A DNA stretch of 17,540 nt from CAZHRJ01 sp964534765 (lineage in GTDB: Bacteria > Lindowbacteria > 2-12-FULL-62-27). Within the stretch, counting starts at the first letter, position 1. Each line of letters begins with the position of its first letter. Shown in pieces: positions 6,080-14,576 of this stretch. Location: contig CAZHRJ010000057.1 of assembly GCA_964534765.1 (NCBI GenBank), forward strand, positions 1 to 17,540, read 5' to 3'. The notes below the pieces were generated by a model, which made no database searches, had not been told where the DNA came from, and worked only from the letters and a program-made list of their open reading frames with translations. Both the position numbers and the translations under genes were made by a program.

Positions 6080-7393
6080 ATGACCCCGACGCGGTCCGCC
6101 ATCGCTTCCCCCGTACCGGTATTGGCCACGCTCTACCGCCTTCTGACCTGGTCGGCGATCCTGCTCGCTCCGGCATCCGTGACGTTGCCACAGGCCATCG
6201 CGTCGGAAAGTCCCCGCGTCAAAGTGGCGGTTGGGGAATTCAAAACGGTCTCCGCTCCGGAGGACGTTGTCCGGATCGCCGTTGCCGCGCCGGACATCGC
6301 GGACTACACCGTGATTTCCAAGCGGGAGATTCTCGTCAACGGAAAGAAAATGGGGATCACCAGCCTCAACATCTGGATGAAGGACAAGCGGCTGAACTAT
6401 CTGGTGGAGGTCGCCGATCCCCGGCAGGCCAAGCTGGAGCGGCTGTCCGCGCTTGAGGACAAAATCGAGGAGATCAATAACAATCCGAACATCAAGATTA
6501 CCTATACCGACCGGGGGGTGGTTCTGAGCGGCAAGGCCAAATCGGAGGAGGAAAAGAAGGACGTGGAAAAGGTCATTCGGGCCTACATGCCGGACAAGGA
6601 CCAGGAGGTGACGAACGTCATCGAGGTCTGGCGAAGACCCCGGCTGGTCCGGATGAAAGTCCGGATCCTGGAAATTGAGGAAAAGTCTTCAAGGGAACTC
6701 GGCATCGACTGGGGGAGCATCACGAACGTAACGAGCGTCACAACCGGCGGCGGGCTGTTCCATGACCAGTTCTCGGCCGCCGGCACATTCAGCCCGAATG
6801 TCTGGCCGCGAATGCAGGCGGGGTTTCGAAGGAGCCAAGCCATGACCATGATCGACCCATTCATGGTGCAGGTCAACGCCCTGATTGAAAGTGGTGTGAT
6901 TCGAATTCTGGCGGAACCCGAAGTGGTGGCGCTCATCGGCGCGGCGTCCGACGTGCTGATCGGCGGGGAAATACCCATTCCGGTGGCCCAGTCGAACAAT
7001 ACCGTGACCATCGAGTGGAAAGAGCACGGCATCAAAATGAAACTTCAGCCGGACATTGACGATGAGGAGCGCGTCTCCGCGCTGATCAGCGCCGAGGTCA
7101 GCACGCTGGATTTTACCAACGGCCTCAAACTGTCGAATTTCACCGTGCCGGCGATAAAAATCACGCGGGCGACGAGCAAGATTCACGTCAAGCCGGGCAG
7201 AACGGTTTTCCTGAGCGGCCTGAAACGGGAGACGGATGAGAAAACCACGACCTCCGTGCCGGGATTTTCGTCGATTCCGGTGATGGGCGAGGCATTTGTG
7301 AACCGGACCAAAAATCGGAAAACGGTTGACCTGATCATCAGCGTCACCCCGTTTCTGGTGGAGGAAGAGGAGGCGGGCCAGAATGCCAGATAA
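6080..7393 (+). CDS. rcpA: Tad secretin RcpA/CpaC
   Basis: A 437-residue outer-membrane secretin. A signal peptide (hydrophobic residues 21-41, likely cleavage near A41-S42) is followed by the pilus N-terminal domain of T2SS/T3SS secretins (about 46-113), a BON-like segment (118-183, with NPNIKITYTDRGVVLSGKA) and the secretin core (about 191-427). The core shows VRMKVRILEIE, LAEPEVVAL, GGEIPIPV and a C-terminal VDLIISVTPFLVEE typical of the family. It forms the outer-membrane channel for the Flp fibre. I prefer ATG 6080, preceded by TTGGAG with usual spacing. An upstream in-frame ATG at 6047 overlaps tadE, adds 11 residues and has only a weak ribosome site. Its 3' end overlaps tadZ by 11 bases. 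Confidence 0.95.
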   Translation: MTPTRSAIASPVPVLATLYRLLTWSAILLAPASVTLPQAIASESPRVKVAVGEFKTVSAPEDVVRIAVAAPDIADYTVISKREILVNGKKMGITSLNIWMKDKRLNYLVEVADPRQAKLERLSALEDKIEEINNNPNIKITYTDRGVVLSGKAKSEEEKKDVEKVIRAYMPDKDQEVTNVIEVWRRPRLVRMKVRILEIEEKSSRELGIDWGSITNVTSVTTGGGLFHDQFSAAGTFSPNVWPRMQAGFRRSQAMTMIDPFMVQVNALIESGVIRILAEPEVVALIGAASDVLIGGEIPIPVAQSNNTVTIEWKEHGIKMKLQPDIDDEERVSALISAEVSTLDFTNGLKLSNFTVPAIKITRATSKIHVKPGRTVFLSGLKRETDEKTTTSVPGFSSIPVMGEAFVNRTKNRKTVDLIISVTPFLVEEEEAGQNAR

Positions 7394-8603
7394 ACACAAC
7401 GTTCTCTTCGTCGGCCGGCAGCAGACCCTCGATGATTTGAAAGTGCATCTTCAAAAAATATCTACCATCAACCTCCACCACGAGGATGCGTCTGCGGTCG
7501 AGGAAATGAAAAAGGGCCATGCGGATATTATCCTGGTCGAAACTTCCAACACCCACGAACACACTTGCGCCGTCCTCGACGAAATCAGCGCGCGCAACCC
7601 GGACAGCATACTGGTCCTCCTGGCGCCGACGAAACCGGACCCGGACAAGGTCCTCCAGTACATGGCCTACGGTGTCCGGGACCTGCTGACGAACGACGAC
7701 AATCCGGAACTGGTCATCCAGAAGGCGATTGGTCAGCTCGCCCGGCGCGTCGCCGCGGGACACATCGATTCCTCGCGGTTGGGCAGGGTCGTCAGTTTTT
7801 TCAGTTCCAAAGGCGGCGTCGGCAAAACATTCCTGACCATCACCACCGGCCGATGGATCAGCCGGTCGACGGAGGCCAAAACCATTCTCGTCGATCTGGA
7901 TTTGCAGTTTGGGGACATGGATTTGTATATGGATGCCAACAGCGTGCAGACCATCGGGGAGCTGATGGAAGAGGTCAAAAACAACGGCGGCCGGCTGACC
8001 GATTTCATCCTCGAAAGCCACATCCATCAGGTTTCGCCCCAACTCCACATGCTGTCCGCCCCGCTCTCGCCGGAAAAGGCGGAAATGATCGACGCCGCCG
8101 CGGTGGGCCAACTCATCAAAGTTCTGAAAAAACGGTATGATTTCATCCTTTTCGACACCGGCGCAGGCGTCAATGACGTCACCCTGACGGTCTTTGACAA
8201 GTCCGACCGCATTTTCCTGGTGGTTGACGATCAGGTGGCGGCGGTCAAAAACACTGGGCAGATCTTTCAGCTCCTCCAAAAACTGAACTATCCCGACAGC
8301 AAGACCGATTACATCGTCAACCGGTTTTCCGACAAGTATCCTCTGGACGGCGGCATGCTGGTGAAAATCCTGGCCCGGAACCCGTACCACCGCGTCCCCC
8401 TGTCATCGGCTGTCCGCGAATCGATCAACGGGGGATACAACCTGGTGGAAAAGAAACCGTCCGATCCCGCTTCCCAGGGCATCCGGCAATTCGTACAGAA
8501 ACTCCTCGCTGAATCCAACCTCCAGATACAGGACCGCGCCGCCGGTCCGGCCGCGCCGGCGGGAGCGATGACGAAGATCAAGGCATTATTCGCCAAGGCG
8601 TGA
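7383..8603 (+). CDS. tadZ: TadZ/CpaE pilus-localisation ATPase
   Basis: A 406-residue protein. Residues 5-120 form an atypical receiver-like domain in which the expected phospho-acceptor Asp is E53 (ADIILVETS), so normal phosphorylation is unlikely. A ParA/MinD-type ATPase follows: deviant Walker A KGGVGKT (143-149), Walker A' DLDLQFGD (171-178) and Walker B FILFDTGAG (254-262). A linker and short C-terminal tail (about 380-406) end the protein. TadZ/CpaE proteins mark the cell site where the Tad machine assembles. GAGGAGG lies 9 bases before the ATG, inside the end of rcpA. The gene stops 7 bases before cpaF. Confidence 0.95.
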   Translation: MPDKHNVLFVGRQQTLDDLKVHLQKISTINLHHEDASAVEEMKKGHADIILVETSNTHEHTCAVLDEISARNPDSILVLLAPTKPDPDKVLQYMAYGVRDLLTNDDNPELVIQKAIGQLARRVAAGHIDSSRLGRVVSFFSSKGGVGKTFLTITTGRWISRSTEAKTILVDLDLQFGDMDLYMDANSVQTIGELMEEVKNNGGRLTDFILESHIHQVSPQLHMLSAPLSPEKAEMIDAAAVGQLIKVLKKRYDFILFDTGAGVNDVTLTVFDKSDRIFLVVDDQVAAVKNTGQIFQLLQKLNYPDSKTDYIVNRFSDKYPLDGGMLVKILARNPYHRVPLSSAVRESINGGYNLVEKKPSDPASQGIRQFVQKLLAESNLQIQDRAAGPAAPAGAMTKIKALFAKA

Positions 8604-8610
8604 GGCCCGG

Positions 8611-10020
8611 ATGTCGCTCTTAAAAAGACTCCACGAGGGACCGGCGCCGGCGGCGGGTGAATCAGATACCGCGTCTCAAGCAACCCCGCCGGCATCCCCC
8701 CATCCGGCGGAGGGTGAGGCGGGGCCGCGCCGGGATCCGGTCCAGGAACAGTTCAAGTCGGACCTGCATCGGCAGCTGGTGGACAAGTTCAAAAAAGACG
8801 AGATCGAAGTGACGCAGATGAACGACCGTGACCAGATGCGGCAGAAAATCGCCGTGGAGGTCAAGACCTACGTGGAACAGCAGAGCAGAAAACTCACGCC
8901 GAACCAAGTCGCCTTTCTGATCGAGGAAATGGTCAACGAGATGGTGGGCCTGAGCATTCTGGAGCCGCTCCTTCATGAGGATTCGATTTCTGAAATCATG
9001 GTCAACGGGCCCACGATGATATTCGTCGAGAAAAAGGGCAAGCTGGTCAAAACGGACGTCCAATTTCGTGACGAGGATCACCTCCGGCACGTGATCGACA
9101 GGATCGTCGTGCCCCTGGGACGGCGCGTCGACGAGACATCGCCCATGGTCGACGCCCGTCTGCCCGACGGATCCCGCGTCAATGCCGTCATCCCGCCCCT
9201 GGCCCTCAAGGGATCCGCTCTGACCATCCGGAAATTTTCAAAGAAAAAACTCGACATCGAAGATATGATCAAGTTCGGCACGCTGGACAGCCGGATGGCG
9301 CAGTTTTTGAACTATTGCGTCAAGGGCAAACTCAACATCGTCGTGTCCGGCGGGACCGGATCGGGCAAGACCACGACGCTGAACATCCTTTCCTCCTTTA
9401 TTCCCCATGACGACCGGGTCGTCACCATCGAGGACGCGGCGGAATTGAAACTCAACCAGGATCACGTCGTATCCCTCGAAACCCGGCCCGCCCACGCCGG
9501 AAGCGAAAACTCCGCAGTGACCATCCGGGACCTCGTCCGAAACGCCCTCCGGATGAGACCGGACAGAATTGTGGTCGGCGAGTGCCGGGGCGGTGAGGCG
9601 TTGGACATGCTGCAGGCGATGAACACGGGCCACGATGGATCGCTCACCACCGGCCACGCCAATTCTCCGCGCGACATGCTGGCGCGCCTGGAAACCATGG
9701 TCCTGATGGCGGGAATGGATCTCCCGATCAACGCCATCCGGTCGCAGATCGCCGGCGCCATCGATCTGATCATCCAGCAGACCCGCATCCGCGACGGGAC
9801 CCGGAAAATCACCCAGATCACGGAGGTCCAGGGCATGGAGAATGACAAAATCATTCTGCAGGATCTCTTCGTCTATGCTCAAACCGGATTCAACGCGGAC
9901 GGCCGGTCGATTGGCACATATGAGAGCACAGGCCTGATTCCGAAATTCATGTCCAAAATCGAGACGGAGGGCATCAAGGTTGATTACAAGATCTTCAAGA
10001 AGGAAGGTGAAAAGGAATGA
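8611..10020 (+). CDS. cpaF: CpaF/TadA secretion ATPase
   Basis: A 469-residue hexameric traffic ATPase driving Flp assembly. The N-terminus (1-45) is Pro/Ala-rich and poorly conserved. A helical N-domain (45-240) contains EIMVNGPTMIFVE (128-140) and DARLPDGSRVNAVIPP (181-196). The RecA-like core has Walker A GGTGSGKT (247-254), Asp box VTIEDAAEL (271-279), Walker B RIVVGECRGGEA (319-330) and the His box with GHDGSLTTGHANS (340-352), all intact. It acts at the cytoplasmic face with TadB and TadC. The start follows a GAGG 5 bases upstream. The stop overlaps the ATG of cpaB (ATGA), indicating translational coupling. Confidence 0.98.
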   Translation: MSLLKRLHEGPAPAAGESDTASQATPPASPHPAEGEAGPRRDPVQEQFKSDLHRQLVDKFKKDEIEVTQMNDRDQMRQKIAVEVKTYVEQQSRKLTPNQVAFLIEEMVNEMVGLSILEPLLHEDSISEIMVNGPTMIFVEKKGKLVKTDVQFRDEDHLRHVIDRIVVPLGRRVDETSPMVDARLPDGSRVNAVIPPLALKGSALTIRKFSKKKLDIEDMIKFGTLDSRMAQFLNYCVKGKLNIVVSGGTGSGKTTTLNILSSFIPHDDRVVTIEDAAELKLNQDHVVSLETRPAHAGSENSAVTIRDLVRNALRMRPDRIVVGECRGGEALDMLQAMNTGHDGSLTTGHANSPRDMLARLETMVLMAGMDLPINAIRSQIAGAIDLIIQQTRIRDGTRKITQITEVQGMENDKIILQDLFVYAQTGFNADGRSIGTYESTGLIPKFMSKIETEGIKVDYKIFKKEGEKE

Positions 10021-10829
10021 ACAGACGAACCGTCCTCCTGGCGCTGATCCTCAGCATCTCCGCGGCCTGGATCGCATCCGCCCTGATGAAAAAGGGCGGT
10101 CTCTTCGGGTCCGGCGACAAGGGCCCCGAAGTTTTGGTGGCGAAGGATGACATTGCGATGCGTGAGATCCTGTCGGACATCCTCTTTGTCAAACAGCCCG
10201 TTCCGCCCGGATTGTTCGTGAAGAATATGGTGACCAAACTCGACCCCAAACGCAAACACTTCGCCCTGCATCCGATCGTCAAGGGCGAGATTCTCTATCA
10301 GGGAAAAATGGGCGTCGTCGACGCGGAGCCGGAGTTGTCCTACATGATCGACCGCAACCAGGGCGTGATCACCATCGCTGTCACGGCCGTTACCGGAGTT
10401 TCGGGGATTCTCAAACCCGGCGATTATGTGGATGTCTACGCGACTTATATCAAGGAACAATTGCAGGGCCTGCCGGCTCAGAAACGGCCGGCCGCGATCA
10501 CCAAGCGGATCGTTTCCGGATGTAAAGTGGTTGCCGTGGGCAACGATGTCGTCGCCCCCACCAAATCCAAGGATGCGGCGTCGAATTTCAACCGGAAGCG
10601 CACGGGCGGCGAGCCGAAACGCGTGACGCTGGCGGCGAACGATTCGGATATGGAGAGAATCGTCTACGCCCAGACAAACGGCAAGATCCATCTGGCGCTC
10701 AAGCCCGACGATGACAAGTCCAAGGGCATGCCGGCCGGATACAGCACGACCGATATGCAGGAAGACCTGTTTACCACCATCGAGTGCATCCGGGCCGACA
10801 AATCGGAACTGGTCCGGGTGGATCGATAG
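10017..10829 (+). CDS. cpaB: CpaB/RcpC pilus assembly protein
   Basis: A 270-residue periplasmic or outer-membrane-associated protein. An N-terminal anchor (TVLLALILSISAAWIASAL, 5-23) is followed by a SAF-type domain (about 37-100, starting EVLVAKDDIAMREIL, with IVKGEIL) and the RcpC/CpaB domain, in which GILKPGDYVDVYATY (about 135-149) is the family hallmark. Members bind peptidoglycan or stabilise the RcpA secretin. Its ATG overlaps the cpaF stop by 4 bases. The order in this locus (secretin, tadZ, cpaF, cpaB, tadB, tadC) puts cpaB after the ATPase rather than ahead of the secretin as in many proteobacterial tad loci. Confidence 0.93.
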   Translation: MNRRTVLLALILSISAAWIASALMKKGGLFGSGDKGPEVLVAKDDIAMREILSDILFVKQPVPPGLFVKNMVTKLDPKRKHFALHPIVKGEILYQGKMGVVDAEPELSYMIDRNQGVITIAVTAVTGVSGILKPGDYVDVYATYIKEQLQGLPAQKRPAAITKRIVSGCKVVAVGNDVVAPTKSKDAASNFNRKRTGGEPKRVTLAANDSDMERIVYAQTNGKIHLALKPDDDKSKGMPAGYSTTDMQEDLFTTIECIRADKSELVRVDR

Positions 10830-10847
10830 CCGCCCCTAGATAATCCG

Positions 10848-11804
10848 GTGTCTACGACGACGTTAATCCTCCTTCAGACGGGGCTTCTGACCGCCGTCTG
10901 GTTTTTGATGGGCAAGCGCGAGCCGCCCGTCTTCCGGAGGATGAAGCGGTATATCGTCAAGTCTCAGATCACCACGGGGAAGGCCAAAGGCGGAAACCGG
11001 CCCAGCTTCTACCAGGCGATTGACAATAAAATGGAGCGGGTGCCGATCGTGAAGGTTCTATTCAACCACATCGAGCAGAATCTGTCGATGGCGAACATCC
11101 CCGTGAAGACGTCGGAATTTCTGATTGCCGTACTGATTTTGATCGTGACCGCGCAGGTGGTTGAGTTTTTCATTGTTGGCGGATACCACTATTCCAGCCC
11201 TCTGGTCCTGGCCGCCTCCCTGATTTTCTCGTTCGGATTCCTGAAAGTGTACATCCGCCTTCGGATCGGGCGAATCCGCAAGCAATTGAAGCTGGCCATT
11301 TCCATGATGGCCAACAATCTTAAAGCCGGACACAGTTTCATCCAGGCCATGCGGCAGGTCTGCACCGATCTTGCCCAGCCTCTCAAGGGGGAGTTCGAGA
11401 TTTTGATGAACGAAAACCGGCTGGGTATTCCGCTGGATGTGGCATTGAACAACATGTTAAAGCGCGTTCCCTGCAAGGAACTGGAAACCCTGGTCCGTGG
11501 CGTGATCCTTCAGCAGGAGACCGGCAGCAATCTTGTCTTCATCCTGAACACCATCTGCCAGACCCTCCAGGACCGGGACGAGCTGCGCAGCAAGATCGAC
11601 GTCCTGACGGTTCAGGGCAAAATATCGGGAGTTCTGTGCGTGTGCATACCCTTTTTGCTGTTCTGGTATATTCATGTCAGCCAGCCCGATTACACCGAGG
11701 TCCTCTTGCACACGCAGATGGGTCAGACCCTCCTGGCGCTCTGCGGGTTCATGATCTTTCTGGGGACTTTCTGCATCATCAAAATCGTGAGCTTCAAGTT
11801 TTAA
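10848..11804 (+). CDS. tadB: TadB inner-membrane platform protein
   Basis: A 318-residue inner-membrane protein of the GspF/T2SSF class. Hydrophobic segments lie at about 5-21, 91-110, 117-135, 257-276 and 293-313. The T2SSF domain covers about 145-275, with LKLAISMMANNLKAGHSFIQ (147-166) as the recognisable core and QQETGSNL (222-229). TadB pairs with TadC to form the platform that CpaF acts on. The start is GTG at 10848, 18 bases after the cpaB stop, with no clear Shine-Dalgarno, so expression probably relies on coupling. The stop is 8 bases before tadC. Confidence 0.93.
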   Translation: MSTTTLILLQTGLLTAVWFLMGKREPPVFRRMKRYIVKSQITTGKAKGGNRPSFYQAIDNKMERVPIVKVLFNHIEQNLSMANIPVKTSEFLIAVLILIVTAQVVEFFIVGGYHYSSPLVLAASLIFSFGFLKVYIRLRIGRIRKQLKLAISMMANNLKAGHSFIQAMRQVCTDLAQPLKGEFEILMNENRLGIPLDVALNNMLKRVPCKELETLVRGVILQQETGSNLVFILNTICQTLQDRDELRSKIDVLTVQGKISGVLCVCIPFLLFWYIHVSQPDYTEVLLHTQMGQTLLALCGFMIFLGTFCIIKIVSFKF

Positions 11805-11812
11805 CCGCCGCC

Positions 11813-12745
11813 ATGGAATTCACAATCGCCACATGGGTTTTTGTCACGGTATTCTGCGGCATCACGTTCCTCAGCGTGATGGAGGACCGCGCGAAACTCA
11901 GTACCATGGTCCGGTTCCGGAGGTATATTCCCATGGGGATCGCGGCGCCGGAGCGGCGGCGGATCGAACGGACTTTTCAGCAGAGAATCATGGCGCCCAT
12001 TATCGAGTCGATGCAGGCAATGGTCAACACGCGGATTTCGGATTCGTTTCAGAACAATCTCCGAATGAAAATGCTGAATGCCGGATATCCGCCCCGCGTA
12101 ACCCCGGTGGAATTTCTGGTCAAATCAGGCATTCAGGTCCTCGTGATCGCTCTGGCCGCGGTGGGTATCCAGGTTTATCTGGAGATCGATCCCATCCGGA
12201 TAGCCCTTCATACGGCCCTGGTCCTGGCGGCGGCCTCACTGCTGATGGGGCTGCTCCTGCGGGAAAAGGGCGGCGTCAGAAAAACGGCGATTGAACGGGA
12301 ACTTCCGGAACTTCTCGACTATATCCAGGTCGCCGTGGAGGCGGGGCTGAGTATCGACAGTGCGATCGAGCGGATCGTGGCTGAGCAATCGAAATCCATC
12401 ATGGGATATGAGTTCAAGATCTATCTCCACGACATGAAAATGGGTCTGACCCGGACGGTTGCCCTCCAGCAGATGACCCAGCGGACGGCATCCCAATACG
12501 TGAAAAATTTCACCGATGGCGTGACCCAGGCTGTGAAGACGGGGATGCCGCTGGCGAATATTCTGCACATCATCCGCAAGGACATCTATGACGACATCCG
12601 CAATCGCGCCGAAAAGCGCGCCTACCGCGCGCCGGTTGTGATGATGATCCCGATGGTCCTCTTTATTTTTCCGACCATCTTCATCATCACCCTCGCGCCG
12701 GCGGTCCTCAAACTGATGAGCGAAATGAAGACCATGGGGTTTTAG
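11813..12745 (+). CDS. tadC: TadC inner-membrane platform protein
   Basis: A 310-residue partner of TadB. There is an N-terminal membrane segment (5-21), two more at about 104-121 and 129-149, and a T2SSF domain (about 163-290) starting RELPELLDYIQVAVEAGLSI, the usual TadC form. A last membrane segment covers 274-297 (VVMMIPMVLFIFPTIFIITL). The ATG at 11813 is 8 bases after the tadB stop. The frame is open further upstream (to 11636), but that portion runs antiphase through tadB and is not coding. No strong Shine-Dalgarno is present, again suggesting translational coupling. Confidence 0.94.
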   Translation: MEFTIATWVFVTVFCGITFLSVMEDRAKLSTMVRFRRYIPMGIAAPERRRIERTFQQRIMAPIIESMQAMVNTRISDSFQNNLRMKMLNAGYPPRVTPVEFLVKSGIQVLVIALAAVGIQVYLEIDPIRIALHTALVLAAASLLMGLLLREKGGVRKTAIERELPELLDYIQVAVEAGLSIDSAIERIVAEQSKSIMGYEFKIYLHDMKMGLTRTVALQQMTQRTASQYVKNFTDGVTQAVKTGMPLANILHIIRKDIYDDIRNRAEKRAYRAPVVMMIPMVLFIFPTIFIITLAPAVLKLMSEMKTMGF

Positions 12746-12751
12746 TCCCTG

Positions 12752-13117
12752 TTGAATTCCGAAATCCCTCTTTCGATCACCCTGGCGAGTACGGTCTGGG
12801 GCAGATTGAGGGGACTGATGTTCCAAAAATCGATCGGCCGGGATGAGGGACTATGGCTGACGCCCTGCAACGGGATTCACACTTTTTTTATGCGCTTCGA
12901 TATCGACGTGATTTTCCTCAACCGGCAGATGCAGGTGGTCCGGCTATGTGAGCGTCTCCGGCCGAACGGGTTTGGAGTGATTTGTTTTGAAGCCCAGTCC
13001 GTTTTGGAGTTCCGCGCCGGATTTATTTCCGACCGGCGTGTGCGGCTTCGACACGTTCTGGAATTTTTGCCGGGTCGCCCGGCCGGGCCGGGGCCGATCC
13101 CGGCCAGGTTTGTTTAG
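12752..13117 (+). CDS. DUF192-family protein in the tad operon
   Basis: A 121-residue protein matching the DUF192 fold: an early GRLRGLMFQ, then WLTPCNGIHTFFMRFDIDV (40-58) and IFLNRQMQVV, the family's conserved stretch, and a late EFRAG. The molecular function of DUF192 is not established. Members are often secreted, but here no signal peptide is seen, so the product looks cytoplasmic. The start is TTG at 12752, 6 bases after the tadC stop, without a good Shine-Dalgarno. DUF192 genes recur beside tad genes in several lineages, which supports a role linked to pilus biogenesis. The C-terminus (GRPAGPGPIPARFV) is Pro/Gly-rich. Confidence 0.88.
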   Translation: MNSEIPLSITLASTVWGRLRGLMFQKSIGRDEGLWLTPCNGIHTFFMRFDIDVIFLNRQMQVVRLCERLRPNGFGVICFEAQSVLEFRAGFISDRRVRLRHVLEFLPGRPAGPGPIPARFV

Positions 13118-13119
13118 GC

Positions 13120-13371
13120 GTGGACGCGGGCCAGGAGTCCGGGGAGGTCAAGTGGTATTACCGGCCGGCGTCGGTTCTACTCATTATATTCTTGGTCGCC
13201 GGGCCGCTGGGCCTGCCGCTGGTCTACCGGAGTCCGAGGTTCAGCCGTCTTGCCAGAATCCTTGTGACCGCCGCAATGATCCCCTACACCTGGTTTATGG
13301 TCGTGTCGACCATTGAGGCGTTTCGGAGAGTCTTTCATCTGGTATCCCTCATCCGGCAAGGGCAGCCGTAG
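13120..13371 (+). CDS. Small two-span membrane protein at the end of the tad operon
   Basis: An 83-residue protein starting with GTG 2 bases after the DUF192 stop. After a short polar N-terminus, KWYYRPASVLLIIFLVAG (11-28) begins the first membrane segment (LLIIFLVAGPLGLPLVY), then a basic loop (RSPRFSRLARI) and a second segment (ILVTAAMIPYTWFMVVSTI). A short amphipathic tail, FRRVFHLVSLIRQGQ, ends it. The KWYxRP...GPLGLPLVxxSPRFSR pattern recalls a conserved small membrane protein, sometimes carrying an N-terminal zinc ribbon that is absent here. No function is known. Its tight packing suggests co-translation with DUF192 and a role in or beside the Tad platform. Confidence 0.75.
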   Translation: MDAGQESGEVKWYYRPASVLLIIFLVAGPLGLPLVYRSPRFSRLARILVTAAMIPYTWFMVVSTIEAFRRVFHLVSLIRQGQP

Positions 13372-13395
13372 CCGGATGGACGGATAAAAAACGAA

Positions 13396-14340
13396 TCAGG
13401 GGGTGTAATAAATCAGTTTTGGCTTGGTATAGGTGCCGTTGTCACAGTCGCAGTCGCTCGCCGCCGGTTCGGCGGATGTTTTGTATTTGATGAACTCCGC
13501 GGTAATCGTCCCCACGTCCCTGCCACGATCGACGACGCTAATGAGCCGAAAAGCCGCGAATCCCGCCACTGTAATGGGGACGCTGCTGCCGTGAGGCCAT
13601 GCATCCTCCGTTATGATGACGATAATCACATCGTCCGCTGTGGACGGAGTGGCCAGCCTGGCCTCGACTCCATCTCGCGTGGCTCCCGCCAGATCACCCG
13701 TCTGAGTATTCAGGACATCTCCAATCTGGATTGACCCCGGATAGCCGTATGTCAAATCATCTTCAAAGTTGCTCGATCCGGGCCCGCTGAGGGCGAGACC
13801 ACCGAAGTTGCCGGTGGTGCCGTCGCCGGCGCCCTGTTTAATTTCATAGTCGTCACCGAAGACAAATCCACCGGGCGGTTCCTGCATGGCCAGCGGCGCC
13901 GCGCCGTTAAGTTCGCCGACCGGCTGTGGAACGCTTGCCGCCACCCTTGCAACCAGATCCGCGTCTCCGGGAACAAAAAGGAGATTGACCTGTTTGGTTG
14001 CCGTCATCACCAGCTTGCCGTCGCTAACCAGGTCAAAATCTAGATCGATCCGATCACTCTCAAGATACGTATTCGTGCTGTATTCACTTTTTATCTGCTC
14101 CTCTAATTCATATTCTCTCTCTTCCCTTTCTTGCTTACTCCAGGATGGGTCATAGAGATTAGCCGCGGCCAGCAGCGCCGATTCCGCGTCGTTGAACAGC
14201 TTGTTCCGCGCATAGAGCACCAGAGAGGATTCGACCAGCGCGCCGCTCACGATGAGGATACTGCCGATGCTGAGCAAAAATGGGACGATGATAGCCCCGC
14301 ATTCGCCCTGCCGGCTTTTACGTGATCGAGTTTCCGTCAT
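13396..14340 (-). CDS. tadG: Short TadG-like pilus-associated protein
   Basis: A 314-residue protein. The N-terminus (RQGECGAIIVPFLLSIGSIL, 10-29) is the TadE/G-like membrane anchor, followed by a helix with NKLFNDAESALLAAANLYDP (47-66), as TadG proteins have. A highly charged stretch (EREEREYELEEQIKSEYS, 71-88) follows. The long von Willebrand domain of classical TadG is absent. Instead, residues about 195-285 (GYPGSIQIGDVLNTQTGDLAG, IIVIITEDAW, ITVAGFAAFRLISV) resemble the C-terminal part of TadG-related proteins. The C-terminus has a CDCD cluster (297-300). I start it at ATG 14340; an open extension to 14424 lacks support. It is transcribed toward the tad operon, with 24 bases between the convergent stops. 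Confidence 0.78.
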   Translation of the reverse strand: MTETRSRKSRQGECGAIIVPFLLSIGSILIVSGALVESSLVLYARNKLFNDAESALLAAANLYDPSWSKQEREEREYELEEQIKSEYSTNTYLESDRIDLDFDLVSDGKLVMTATKQVNLLFVPGDADLVARVAASVPQPVGELNGAAPLAMQEPPGGFVFGDDYEIKQGAGDGTTGNFGGLALSGPGSSNFEDDLTYGYPGSIQIGDVLNTQTGDLAGATRDGVEARLATPSTADDVIIVIITEDAWPHGSSVPITVAGFAAFRLISVVDRGRDVGTITAEFIKYKTSAEPAASDCDCDNGTYTKPKLIYYTP

Positions 14341-14462
14341 TATAGATCGTCGCCTTTCCGCCAGCGACCAATCCACGTCGCTGATCCGCATCAGAGTATG
14401 CAGCAAAGCGCGTGCCCAACCCAACTCATTTCCGCTTCCGCCATTCCATTTCCTGACCCGCT

Positions 14463-14492
14463 TCTATATCACCTTGAACCTCAGTAGATCAA
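14463..14492 (-). promoter_or_regulatory. Candidate sigma-70-type promoter for tadG
   Basis: On the minus strand, TTGATC (4 of 6) and TATAGA (4 of 6) are 18 bases apart. Transcription would start near 14456, giving a leader of about 115 bases before the ATG at 14340. Confidence 0.3.
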
Positions 14493-14576
14493 GAACGGGT
14501 TTGGAATGAGAGTTCCTCAGATCGTGAATACGCAGCGCCACCGGGCGGGTATGATTTTGTGAACGGATCGTCTGAT

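Noticed and set aside
7344..8390. 348-codon minus-strand frame opposite tadZ
   Set aside because: The antisense shadow of a well-conserved ATPase gene; no start signal and no domain.
11636..11812. Upstream in-frame extension of tadC
   Set aside because: It lies antiphase within tadB, and the natural TadC N-terminus with its membrane segment starts at 11813.
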